Source: Agrocybe praecox (lineage: Eukaryota > Basidiomycota > Agaricomycetes > Agaricales > Agrocybaceae). Taken from it: DNA of 64,000 nt. The DNA lies in assembly GCA_964017145.1 (NCBI GenBank), contig OZ024843.1:2905001-2969000 (forward strand), given 5' to 3'. Positions within the stretch are counted from its first letter, which is position 1. Every line of letters begins with the position of its first letter. Under the pieces are notes generated by a model that did no database searches, was not told the origin of the DNA, and saw only the letters and a list, made by a program, of their open reading frames with translations. The position numbers were made by a program, and so were the translations under genes. Below, in pieces: positions 12,601-23,987 of this stretch.

Positions 12601-15063
12601 TAGTTCCACGACGTACTCTATTCTTATCTTTATCTCATTTCTGCTCTCGGCTCACCGCGGCTCACACCTATTTGGAGCCTGACGTTGGGACAACATCTAT
12701 CCGACTGCACTTGCGGAATTTGCCGCAAGTTGGTGGACATGTCAACATTACCAGTCCCACGGCTTTCCCATCCCATGGAATCTCTGATTCAAAAAAAGTT
12801 GATCGCAAAAAACTACGCTCCATAGCTAGACCCGAATATTTATTCAAGGTGTCTAAGAGGACCCCAAAAGGCCCAAAAATCTTATTTTGCAAGCCATGTT
12901 ATTGCGGGAGCTTCAAGCCTTGTCTCCGCCAACCGAAGGAATTAATTGATCACCTCATTATTACTCGTGCTAACCTGTTTACGAGCTAATCTATGCGTGG
13001 CCATTAACCTCGCGTTAAGGACATGAAGGAGCGAATATGTGACGGCAAAACTAGACGATCATAAACTACTAATGACCCTCAAAGGGTACACGGTCTCGCC
13101 CGTATGTCAACTCTCAGACTTCAAGGCTCTCAAACTCATGAATTAGAAGAATGTCCAAATGAAAGTGGAGCGCTGTATCATGTAGCACGAATACACTGAA
13201 CGCCGCACTCAGTCAAGTGTTGCTCAGTCAGTCTTATTGGTCAAACTTTATATGTTTAATTTGACCTGTTTTATGGATATAGGAAAGTTGGGTATTTTTA
13301 AACTTCGTGGAAGCTCGATGTCGGATCCTTGACGTTGAAATTTCTCTACCGTCGGAAAATCGGGCAACCGCGCCAACTTCGTGGACGAGTCGAAGACACC
13401 CGATCCATGGACTTGGCAGCTCTGACGGAGCGCTTGTCAGCAGGACTGTATGCGATTCTCGCCGATTTTCGACATGTAGGCGACATAGGCGACTAACTCC
13501 AGTTTTCCTATTTTTCTTTAACACTGTTAATCTGGGGAAACCTTCGGGATTGGTCTTCTTGCTCCACTGACTGACTCCGCGAAGCATCCAAGGAGTGTCA
13601 AAATTTCGCTTAAAGTCATCGGTTGTAGAACGCCTATTTTCTTTTTATTTTATGTCCGCCAGTTCAGAAGACTGGTTTGAATTTCAAATATGTCCTTTCG
13701 GTCGACAGCAGACGACCCTACTGAAATCTCAACAAGTGGAACAATCTATGCGCGTGAAGATGTTTGATTTCTGGCTCAACCGAAACGGATCCTCCATCAG
13801 TAACCACTAGCTTGTGCCTCGGGCCATGTTTTCTGCACGTTTGTGTTCTCCAGGGGAGGCAAAAACAACGTGCGCTAATCAGGGTCGATTAGGGCGTCAG
13901 GAACTAGCAGTGCAAGCACAACGTCAATTCTTAATGAGAAAAGGAGGAACCTTCCATGACGAAAATCATACCGTATATCGAAAGATAAAGGTCGATATTA
14001 CTTTCCTTTCGGTCTTCCTGTCACTTACTGACAGCCTACACGTTAGACGTAAGGATGATGCTGCATGCGCGATCGAGTTATGTACTCGTGTCGTGTTACT
14101 TACCCGGTTGAATTTTTCCTGTCTGTTGGGATGTCCGGCTACTCACTGGTAGTAGTAAACAAAAAAAAGTCAAAATAATAAAACGAGTTAAGCCTCGATC
14201 AATGTTTACATACTTACTCATTGACAACAGTGCTGCTCTTTTCAACACCGTTCAGTCTCCGACTTTAGGTCGATCGGGGAATTATCGTGTTTTGAAAAAG
14301 AGTAGGCCCCCCCTGGGACTGGAGGAAGATTCCGGATCCATATACTGAAGTATTTCTCGGTATATAATTTCAAAATCCAGGGTTGTGACTATCTAATTAA
14401 GTAAATGTATATCATGGAATCCTCCAAAGACTCAAAACAAGGAGATCGTTGGCGCTGAAGGCGGATATTAACTTCTCCGCGCAGCTACTACCAGCCTCCA
14501 CCAATAACGCATCACATACCCACGCCGGAATCAATCCCACGTACCTTTAAACAAACTGGCGCAGGCATTACTTCTCACCAGCGACATAAAATGCTTCCGC
14601 AGTCTTCGGACCAAAATAGACGCCTGCGGTCTGCATAATAATGGATTCTGCGCAGCGATCTGCGATTTTCGGCTTCGCACGAGGCTACTATATTATGCCG
14701 AAGCTGTCTGGTGCTCTTCTTCTTCTGTGCTGCGGAATCACTCTTATCCGAAGGATTAGGCGCCCTGCTATCTAATCTTGGGCCGTAAATACAACCTTCC
14801 TTTTTTGGATACAGTTACCCCATAAAAGGATGGACCTCTAATATTTCGCCAACGACAAAAGGTTCTTAGTACATAGCTACGATCGACAATTCGCAAGGGG
14901 AAAAATATCCACTACAGGTACACTGGTTATGTTATTGCAGTGGCGCGGAAATCTATTTCGGATAAATTTTAGTGAAATAAATTGAATATTCTATATTCTA
15001 TGGTTTACGTTGTAGTCTTACTATAGAGAGAAGTGTGTTTGATAGAACTTTAATTTTTCCAAA
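6698..15063. other. 8.4-kb gene desert
   Basis: No gene could be supported. Many short open frames occur on both strands (for example 9703-10231, 12531-12989, 13234-13587), but none shows a recognisable domain, consistent splice pattern or conserved motif, and overlapping frames are equally open. There are short AT-rich and ATATC-type repeats (near 8028-8050 and 8540-8570) and a short telomere-like motif at 10433-10448. No long terminal repeats, inverted repeats or reverse transcriptase/transposase motifs were found by eye. It may be eroded transposon or pseudogene sequence, or it may carry non-coding RNA; neither can be shown from reading alone. Confidence 0.5.
10433..10448 (+). repeat. Short interstitial TTAGGG-like motif
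   Basis: The sequence TAGGGTTAGGGTTAGG gives about two and two-thirds copies of the fungal telomere unit TTAGGG inside the gene desert. It is too short to mark a telomere and could be chance or a scar of break repair. Confidence 0.4.
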
Positions 15064-16627
15064 TCAATGAGATTTCTTGCTAGTACTGTCTTCATCGTCT
15101 CCTTCATCTTCGTTGTCCGACCGGGTGTCTTCTACCCGACGCGTTAAAAATCCCCTGCAACAAGTACTTGTTAACAAAACCATCATTGGAAGTTAAAGAG
15201 AGAAATAACACGTACTTGATAAGTATCTTGGTCATCAAGTAATACCAGTAAATATTCAGAACCTGCAATGCTGCCAAAGGCAAGAATATTTGCCCAAACA
15301 TCCAGTCAGGCCCATATGTACCCTTTGACAAGTCCCAATTTTTTGCAGATTGCCTAGAAGACCCACAAAGGGTAGACAAATATGAAGTCATACTAGCCAG
15401 TCAAGATAAGAAATTGACCTACGGCATCTTGATGGGCATCTCGAACCATACAGACCAAAGAATCAGAAGGTTCAAATAATGCCGGCAATATCCCCAAACG
15501 AGGTAGAATACTTTAAATGCGTAGAGTTTGGCTGTGGTCAATTGCATGGTATCCAGTAATTGCGAGAACTGAAGTCCTAAATGAGATTTATACGGACTAA
15601 AACTTGAAGGACAATCACGTACAGACAAGAATGCGTCAGGTATATCCATACTGAGAAAGACTGCATTCCCGATGTATGTGTAATTGAGTAAGTAGCTCAT
15701 ACTGCCCAAAAAAACGTTGTGAAGATTGAAGTGTGGGTCATCCTCGGAATGCTCACTTACCCAACAAGCCAGATTGTTACTGGGTGATGGATTGCCATTG
15801 CCCAGTAATCCTTCCTGGGCTTCTCTAAACCCAGAAGCATAACCAAAGACTGGTCTATCCAGTACGCAAATTGCATCAAATAGTAGCGTTTTAACTCTGG
15901 CGTTAGTGCCCAGTGAGGATAACCTGTGTAAAGTTTAAGTTTAAGACGACGTGAAAATATCGAGGAAAATGGGGAGTTTACCTGCCCAAAACTCGTCGGT
16001 CTTGAACCCAGCAGTGGGCAACTGTGCCATAGCACGCTAAGGAAGAGAGGGAAAGGATGTCAATGTCTATTAGCATTCAAACAAACGCGAAGACAAAATT
16101 GAAACTAACATAGCCCCAGCTTCCAAATACCAAGAAGTATACAACAGAATATACTTGCTCGCAATAACGATCCGTTTTGTGACGTCTTACTCTGAGATAT
16201 CTAGCAGCTGGGCGAGATACTCTGAGTGTTAGTGTCGCTCGAAAGAAAGAAAAGAATACGACATGGTACGCCAAGAAAGCAAGATCCCACCATGTTTTGC
16301 GGTAGAGCGGATGGGTGAGAGATGACGTGGTAAGATATCCCGAAAGCTTGAAAAAACGACTGAAAGGATTGTCCGTGCCTAGTTGGACCCAACGCGATAA
16401 AACCTCCCAAGCTACGTGTAACAGCAGTGGTACAAGTAGGAGTTTGAAAGACGCGACTGCAAAGCATAAGCACTGTATACGTATTTAATCCACAACATTG
16501 TGTACGAACCTGGGGCTATGACCCAACGGAAGAGAGCAAACCCGCGCCTAGGGATGGTCTTGCCTGTTGCTTCCCTCGTTGCCCTCAGCGCGTCGCCTTT
16601 TGCCTTTTTGCTACGTGCACTATCCAT
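15064..16627 (-). CDS. Ceramide synthase (LAG1/TLC domain), tandem copy A
   Basis: Predicted ER acyl-CoA-dependent ceramide synthase, which joins a fatty acyl-CoA to a sphingoid base. Eight exons: 16627-16510, 16456-16110, 16036-15982, 15923-15761, 15701-15623, 15568-15423, 15353-15216 and 15154-15064, giving 378 residues. All introns are 53-73 nt and GT-AG. Several membrane segments are visible. The TLC/Lag1p motif is intact, with the double His in MAIHHPVTIWLVG and the paired acids in SMDIPDAFLS, followed by WGYCRHYLNLLILWSVW. The tail is highly acidic with KKSH at the end, a possible ER-retention KKxx signal. Copy B lies 536 bp upstream in the same orientation with the same exon structure. 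Sequence and length fit fungal LAG1/LAC1; substrate chain length cannot be read from the sequence. Confidence 0.9.
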
Positions 16628-17163
16628 GGTATAGAAGTGGATATATTTTGTTGAGCGCGTCTTTACTTATATTTGTAAATCGCGTCGTTAACCGAAGTCA
16701 AAGTCTTCGCCAATGCTGCGGAGGAAATTATCAAGCTTCTGTCAACACAACGTCGACGTTTCCTCAATGTTCGTCGTTGCCGCAAATACGCCGCAGCACC
16801 CTTACCTTGAGCGGCGCAGCAGGGACATCAAGGACAATATGGTAGTTGTCATTGACAGTGATAGTGCCTAACTGCATTCGCAGGCCCTTGCCATGAGTAA
16901 GTAAGTATACGAGGGTAAAATAAGGCTCGTACATGATCAAATTTCCGTGTTACTTAGAGATTGCGAATTTCAGGTTCTGATCTGTCTATTAAGTGAAATG
17001 GGAGGTAAAAATCCAGGATCGTCTGCCCTACTAAATCGTTTAGAATGTCCGAAATATATTTCCTGTTGTGTCCCAGTAAAATAAATCGAAATGTATATAT
17101 CAATGGCCTTACATTGTACTTATCGAAAGGTGTACTTAATGTCGAAACTGTCCCTTTCATAAA
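16628..17163. other. Intergenic region between ceramide synthase copies
   Basis: It holds the promoter of copy A and the 3' flank of copy B. No exon could be supported. No extended similarity to the region upstream of copy B was obvious by eye. Confidence 0.5.
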
Positions 17164-18695
17164 TCAATGTTTTTTCTCCCCAACATCTCCTTCATCCTCG
17201 TCATCAGACCGGGCATCTTCGACTTGGCGTGTGATAAATCCCCTACAAACAAATATCAGAATGAATTAAAAATGGAGAAGTGACTTCAGCAACGTACCTG
17301 ATAAGTATTCTGGTCATCAAGTAATACCAGTAAATGTTCAGGAGTTGTAACGCTGCCAATGCAAGGAATATCTGGTCACGCATCCAGTTAGGCCCATATA
17401 CACCTTTCGACCAATTCCATTCTTTTGTAGACTGTCTAGAAAACATAAAAGGATGAAGGTGAATACAGAGCCACATCAGTCAAACAAGATATGGACATAC
17501 GGCAACTTGACGGGCATTTCATACCATACCGACCAAAGAACCAGAATGCTTAAATAATGGCGGAAGTATCCCCAAACCACGTAGAATATTGTAAACGAAT
17601 AGACTTTGGCGGTGTTCCATTGCATGGTATTCAATAGTTGCGAAAACTGAAGTCCTATATGAGTTTTATAAAGGCCAGAATAAGAAAGAACCATTACGCA
17701 CAGATAAGAACGCGTCAGGTATATCCATACTAAGAAATACCGCGTTCCCGGCATACGTGTAATTGAGCAGGTAACTCATCCTTCCCAAAAAATTAAACTT
17801 GATTGAAAAAATGGAAGTCAGGAAACATATGATTTCACTCACCCAACAAGCCATATTGTTACCGGGTGATGGATGACCATTGCCCAGTAGTCCTTCCTAG
17901 ACTTCTCCAAACCTAATAACATCACCAAAGACTGGTCGACCCAGTATGCGAACTGCATCAAGTAATAACGCTTCAAACCCGGAATTATCGCCCATTGCGG
18001 ATAAGCTAAATACGCGTTATTTAAATTTGCATGATAACATGAAGGAGGGATGCGAGCTTACCAGACCAAAATTCTTCTGTCTTGAACCCAGTTGTCGGTA
18101 ATTGTGTCATCACATACTGGGAAAGAAGAAAGTATATGTAAGCGTCTATACGTATCCACCCATGGACAAAATAAAACTAACGCAGCCCCAAACTCCAAAT
18201 ACTGAAAAGTATACGACCGAATATAATTGCTCACAGAAACGATCCATTTTCTGGCGCCGGACTCCAAAATATCTGGCAGTTGGTCGAGACACTCGAGAGG
18301 CCAATGTCGCTCGAAAGAAAGCAAAGAAAACAATGTAGTATGCCAAGAAAGCAAGATCCCACCATGTTTTGCGGTAGAGCGGATGGGTGAGAGATGACGT
18401 GGTAATGTATCCTGAAAGCTTGAAAAAACCACTGAAAGGATTACACGTGCCTAATGGGATCAGACGCGACAAGACCTCCCAAGTTATGTGTAACACCAGT
18501 GGTATAAGTAGAAGTCTGAAAGACGCGGCTGTGAAGTGTAAGTATAATATAGTCAAATTATAAAATCATATGCGAACCTGGTTCTACAACCCAACGGATG
18601 AGAGGAGACCTTTTCCTAGATATAATCTTGCCTGTTGTTCTTGTCGCCGTAAATAGTACGTCGCCATTATTTTTCTTGCAATTTCCACTGTCCAT
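17164..18695 (-). CDS. Ceramide synthase (LAG1/TLC domain), tandem copy B
   Basis: Paralogue of copy A with eight exons: 18695-18578, 18528-18182, 18116-18062, 18005-17843, 17780-17702, 17646-17501, 17435-17298 and 17242-17164, giving 374 residues. The Lag1p residues are kept (VIHHPVTIWLVG, SMDIPDAFLS), as are the surrounding membrane segments and the acidic tail. The tail ends EKKH, so the possible KKxx signal is altered. A segment that reads YPHWALTPELK in copy A reads YPQWAIIPGLK here, a local change next to a membrane helix. The N-terminal 39 residues differ strongly from copy A. The acceptor of the fifth exon is AAG rather than CAG. The frame is open throughout and no decay is seen, so the gene is probably functional; a shift in substrate preference is possible but unproven. 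Confidence 0.88.
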
Positions 18696-21263
18696 AGTGT
18701 AGAAAGGTATTATACCTTAAATTGGGATCCAAGTTCCAATTATGTTTTTGACCGTAGATATAGTTGCTGAGGATTGACGGCCTTACTTCTTGCTAATAGT
18801 AGGCGTATTATTTATTAATATGAACGGAGGGAGCTATGGATAACAACAGTAGGGACCAGGGGTGGATGTTTTGGAACTGCAAGTTAACATTAGCATGAGT
18901 GAATCTCAACGAGCAAGGAGTATTGGCGTACATGAGATGTGCTGGTTTTCATTGACTGCAATTTTGACCACTGCATTCGCGACCTAACAAGACACCTCGA
19001 GTGGACTGTACCAGTTAACGGAAAGACCAAGAAAGACGACCGAGTTAGTCCGGTGACCGACAGACCGTTATAGTGTTACAGTTACAGTCACCGCCAGCCA
19101 GCGTCACCCTCAGGGTATCTAATCTAATCTGATCCGGATCCCACATTTGGTCACATCCTTTTTCCTCTGGAGTCCTGATCTTTCCCTTTGGAACCCTTAT
19201 CCCTGCATAGTAAAAGCTCCACAAATCTTCTGTTGGTATGCAGGTGCTACTCAGATCTTGAATAGCTCAGAGTCATTCTCAATCAATCGTATTTGAAATT
19301 TTGGGCAGGCCAATCATTTTGACACTGCTCCACACTAACAGGATTGTGATCACCACACAAGCAGAGAATGAATTTGAACAACTAAAATCACTGGACTACT
19401 CTCATGAAGACCTAATGTCATTGTGCATTGTCCCACTACTTACTGCGTACATATACCTCGTGGGGGCATCCTCCCTTATAAACTAAGAAAGGTATGGAGA
19501 TCTCCATAGTCACATCTATTTCCGTCGTGAATTGACATTTTGAAATTGTAGCATGTCGGCAGGCAATCTTGAGTAGGAGGTTAATCGACCTAGCCAGCGG
19601 GATCACACTGAAGTCGATATAGATCCGCAGGATCATAATAATAAGCGGCGTGTAGCGTGAGTAGAGATTGGACAAAGATACACTACTTTCCATAGGGTGA
19701 AAGGACTTAGCTTGTACCCTCTCGTAGAGCTCCACCCACACGCCGTGATTTACGGTGCTGTCAATCTACGTTCTGCATACTATGCATGTAATATGTGCAT
19801 AGGAACACGGCTCAACATGAAATTACTTACATAGGACTCAGGCAACACACGCAAAGCATAATTGAGTCTTTGGCGATCATCTTTTCATAATATCTATATA
19901 AAATCAAGCTCTTTTACGACATACGTATACGTGTGCACGTTCGTGCCTCCCGTTCTTTTTATGTTAAAAATTCTGGGGTTCTTTCCATCGTCATCACATG
20001 GCATTTCCCGGTATTTGGTTCTAAATGTAAAAAAAAACGCCTGCGCAATACGTCCGAGACTTAGTATAGCCTGTGGTGTTAGTAGCTGCTCATACAGAAT
20101 ACACATATAGACTTGAGGCGGCGGCCATACGAACGTGCCCCGAATCGTGTAAGTGTCGTGTACATATGCCTAGTAAACGTCTATTCTTTTATCTCTCCAA
20201 ACTAAAGATCCTGGAATTTAAAGATCCTGAAATTCCACTCCATCTAAATCACTGCTATATATAGTCCGATTTATATCCCATCGACCAACAGGCTTTACCC
20301 GACTACAAACACATTCCAATTCACCCATCAGAGGGTCCAATGGAACGTTGGAACCATGCCAGTGGCATGCTACTATTAGTTTGTGCTATCATAAGTCCAG
20401 GGTGTGATCTACGAGAGTGCGCGGGCTCGCTGTTTGGTAGATTGCACTATATACAGTGACTGGCTCAAGAGTATAGTAGGTACTCGTGGGGTCCGAGGTT
20501 AACACCCCAAAGATTGTCTACCCTATCTCGATTATAGCCGTCCAAATGGATAACAGCGTTGTCGCAAGCACAATTTCGTTACACTGGGAAAAGGACAGAT
20601 AAAAACACGCATAAAATGTAGGAAAAGTAGAGAGCATCAAACGACAACTCGACGATCGCTGCTTCAAAATCTTCAACTATATGGCAGTATTTGGCAGTAT
20701 CGATGTCCGTTTTGTGGGTCCAATGTGGACCTTTCGGAGATGCCCCTGTTCCTGTTCGGTTCAGGTGGATGGAACACAGACGAAATCTATTTGTACATTT
20801 AAACTATATAGTGTAATAGGTATGAATGTGTTCCTATGCTATGCTGCTGCGCATCTACATAAAATGTACTAATTACCAACTCTTCTTGAACGTGAAAATT
20901 TCAACGAAATGATTGGAATAAAAATACATAATAAGAAGCGTCAACGAGGAAGCGTAAAGTTCTGAACAATGAAGTAAGGAAAAGATGACGGAACATGCAC
21001 GCCAAAGGGGTGAGATATATGTAAAATATACAGATTTGGTGCAACAATGGGACAAACGGTGCGGGAACGAAAGGCATCAGTGATACGATGCAGGATACAG
21101 TAGTGAACAAAATTAGAATGACAATGACAATGAGGAAGAAGGGGATCAGCCGCTAGGTGAATCGGTGATTGGGGATTGAGTGAGTAGTGCATATGCTGGC
21201 TTAAATATTTCGGATGGCGCTGTACGGGCGAGGGAGAAATGTCCAATTCGCTCCGTGAAAGCA
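18696..21263. other. 2.6-kb gene-poor stretch
   Basis: No exon could be supported. The left end carries the promoter of ceramide synthase B and the right end carries the 3' flank of the kinase gene. Short frames such as 19436-19741 and 19862-20110 lack domains or splice support. No repeat or RNA gene was recognised. Confidence 0.5.
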
Positions 21264-23658
21264 TCACATATTGATGGGGCTTCGTACGTCTTGGGTCGGC
21301 AGACCAAAGTTAGCGTCGTCCATACGCAGTCCTTCGATTTTTAATGGGCTCCCGATCGAACGCTTTCCATTCTGTCGTCGTCCTAATAATGTCGCATTGT
21401 CCATATCCAACTCAAAGCCTCTGGTTCTACTCTTGCCACCAATCGCAGCATGATTCCTTGATGTCGGCGCAACAGCGCCAGTCCGTCGACCACCTTGGTC
21501 TCTGGGACCAGCGCGACCGTCCATAACTGAACTATGCCCTGCATATAGCTGCCGACCACCAGGGACGGATTTACTTGGATTTTGAGGTTCTCTCCTTGCC
21601 CGTCGATGTTCATGCTCTTCGTTACTTGATTCACTTCCATATCCGTCATCTTGCTCGCCCTCATCCTCATCGTCTTCATTTAGATTCGTTAGGAACCCAC
21701 GGGTACCTGCACCACCCCGACCGTGGTACTTCCTCCTCCTTGCGCCTTCCTCTTCCATTCGGTGCACAGCGTACGTGATGTCGAATGCTTCTTTAAGAGT
21801 AGCAATACCGGGACTCCGTCCTTCATACCCGCGTCCACCTCTCGCTGCTGATAGTAGCGGTGAATCTAGTGGTCGTAGTAGTGGGTCCTTCATGTTTCCA
21901 TAAGCATACGGTGTGGGTGGTGGAGGGGGGGCTGGAGCAGCATTACACCAAGGATGCGCCAGAAATTCATCAATGGTATAGCGCTGCGCAGGATCAACGC
22001 ATAGTAGATGTGATATGAGGTCCTTGGCTATGACGCGATTAGATCAGAAAGTCTTCTCGGCAGAAATAGCAGATGAGGGAGCGCTTACCAGACGGAGTGA
22101 TGTCATCCCACCATGGACTTAGAAACGTGTAGTAACCCTTTGCAACCTTCTCAGTGAGCATGTTAATGCTCTCGTCGTAGAAGGGAGGGAAGCCGCATAA
22201 CAAGGTATACAGAACACAGCCAAGCGCCCACATATCGACGCTCTTGCTGTACCGCTCATCCTTGACAATTTCAGGGGCTGTGTAACCGACAGTTCCACAG
22301 GGCGTCATCGTCTCTTCGTTCCAGACGACTTTACTGAGGCCGAAGTCGGCAATCTTTACCCGACCGATGCCACCACCACCGACACCAGGAATGAATTCTC
22401 CTTCATCCTCCTTTTCCTCGTCATACGGCCGTCGGATTGGGTTTTTGGATGGGATTATAGGTATTCGTTCAAATAGGAGGTTCTCGGGTTTGATATCTCG
22501 GTGGACAACACCGCGTTCTTCATGAAGATACCTGATTCCATGAGCGACTTGAAGGATGACATGGCGAGATAGGTTCTCGCTGAAGTAGGTCAATTTGACG
22601 ATTTGATGGAAAAGTTCGCCACCTGGCATGACTAGTGATATAAGGATCAGATAAAATTTGAAGCGGGGTTGCAATGTACAAGACATACGTTCTAGGACCA
22701 GAAAATAGTGTTCCTCCGACTCTGAGAAAGAGTAAAGCTTTACTATAGATGGGTGTAGTGTGCCACGCATAATTTGAACCTCTAGAGATTGGTGATAAAT
22801 GCGAGACTTTATAAGATGCTGAGCAAACGAACCTTTGAGAATGTTGGCACGCTAGGGTAGTAAGCAAGTTAGAACCAAGGACAAGCGGTCTCTAGTTAGA
22901 AAAAGAGGTAAACTGCACCTCTGTGACACGCGGCTTTTTCTTGAACTGAGGGTTCAAGTGTTTTTCGCCAGCCTGCAATCAATGGATTACAGGAAACGCG
23001 CAAGAGGGCAGTAAAAGACAGACAGAAATAAAAAGAAATAAAAAGAGTTAGTTAATGATGGGTGGAACCGAAAAAGGGAGAAGCTAGAATGAAAACCGTG
23101 GAACTCACTTGGGAAGCATTGAGCTCATATTTGCGGACGACCTTGACTAATGACGAAGAGATGGAATTAGATCTGAGCGCAAAATGAAAAAGGGAAGAAC
23201 CGACTAGCGACGGGTTTCCCAGATGCAGATTCGACGGCCCTATAGACATTGGAAAAGGCGCCGCTGAATAATCATGATTAGATGAGGAAGGAGACAAAAA
23301 GGGAAACAAGTACGCACTCTCCCATCTTCTCTTCGAGCCTGAAGGCCTCGAGACCTTTGTAGGACGGCATCTTGGACTTTTCCTTTCTCTCCTCTTCGAC
23401 GATTTGTTCGACGATTTCTATTGCGGGGGGACTCTTTAATGGTTCTGCTTTGTGCTCATGCGGCGCTGGAGGCGCTGGAGCCTGGTTTTGTTGACGTAAG
23501 CCACGTGAGGAGTCTTCTGGGGCGTCTTTGTCGTGTTTGACGGCCTCTGGATGGTGCTTGCCATGACGAATAAAACCTGAGGGAGAGTCAGCGACAGAGA
23601 GAAAGGGAACAAAACAAATAAAAAAACCTTTGAAAGCTTGGATTACACCGGGAGGCAT
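21264..23658 (-). CDS. SRK1/RCK2-like stress-activated protein kinase
   Basis: Ser/Thr kinase of the fungal MAPKAP-type CaMK group (fission yeast Srk1, budding yeast Rck1/Rck2), which acts downstream of the Hog1/Sty1 stress MAPK. Nine exons: 23658-23628, 23576-23318, 23263-23205, 23146-23109, 22972-22919, 22851-22833, 22781-22689, 22631-22089 and 22027-21264, giving 619 residues. One exon is only 19 nt. The kinase domain shows GDGAFSNVY, VAIK, HRDIKPEN, DFG and TAPEI. A ~40-residue Gly/acid-rich insert lies between the catalytic loop and DFG, as is usual for this group. The C-terminal ~200 residues are low-complexity, rich in Arg, Gly and acids. It is divergent from PRP31 with a CRE cluster between them. 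The group assignment is strong; the exact orthologue is inferred. Confidence 0.88.
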
Positions 23659-23727
23659 GGTCGATTTGGAAGGTTGTAGTTGCGAACAAACCCAAGTTAT
23701 GTGTTCCACTTTGTCCTCTCCGATCGA

Positions 23728-23766
23728 TGACGCACTTGCACTCTATGACGTGACTTGATGACGTCA
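23728..23766. promoter_or_regulatory. CRE/ATF-type cluster upstream of the stress kinase
   Basis: Three TGACG-type sites lie within 39 bp: TGACGC at 23728, TGACGTGA at 23746 and a perfect palindromic TGACGTCA at 23759-23766. They are 70-108 bp upstream of the kinase start codon and about 220 bp from the PRP31 start. TGACGTCA is the binding site of ATF/CREB bZIP factors. Assignment to the kinase promoter is by distance. Confidence 0.6.
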
Positions 23767-23987
23767 TTTATGCTTATAGATCATGTCGATCAAGAACTCC
23801 CATTTGTCAAGCTTTGTATCCATTCAAACCAAGAGCGCTCAAATGGTCCAGGTTAGTGGTTCAAGAAAGGAAAAGCTTGCTCGACACTGTCTACCATAGT
23901 AGTCCAAATGGGGAATCGGTTCTCACAGTCATGTGCCATCAATCTCATCAAACGCGCAACAGTCAAGTGCATTCTTTAACACTTACC

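Larger units (their letters stand above)
15064..18695 (-). repeat. Tandem gene duplication (two ceramide synthase units)
   Basis: The two genes have the same number of exons, and seven of eight exons have exactly the same length (118, 347, 55, 163, 79, 146 and 138 nt from 5' to 3'). Only the last exon differs (91 versus 79 nt). Intron positions and phases coincide, while intron sequences have diverged. This is a direct tandem duplication with a repeat unit of about 2.1 kb. Confidence 0.9.

Noticed and set aside
12531..12989. 152-codon plus-strand open frame
   Set aside because: No recognisable motif, and an opposite-strand frame of similar quality overlaps it.
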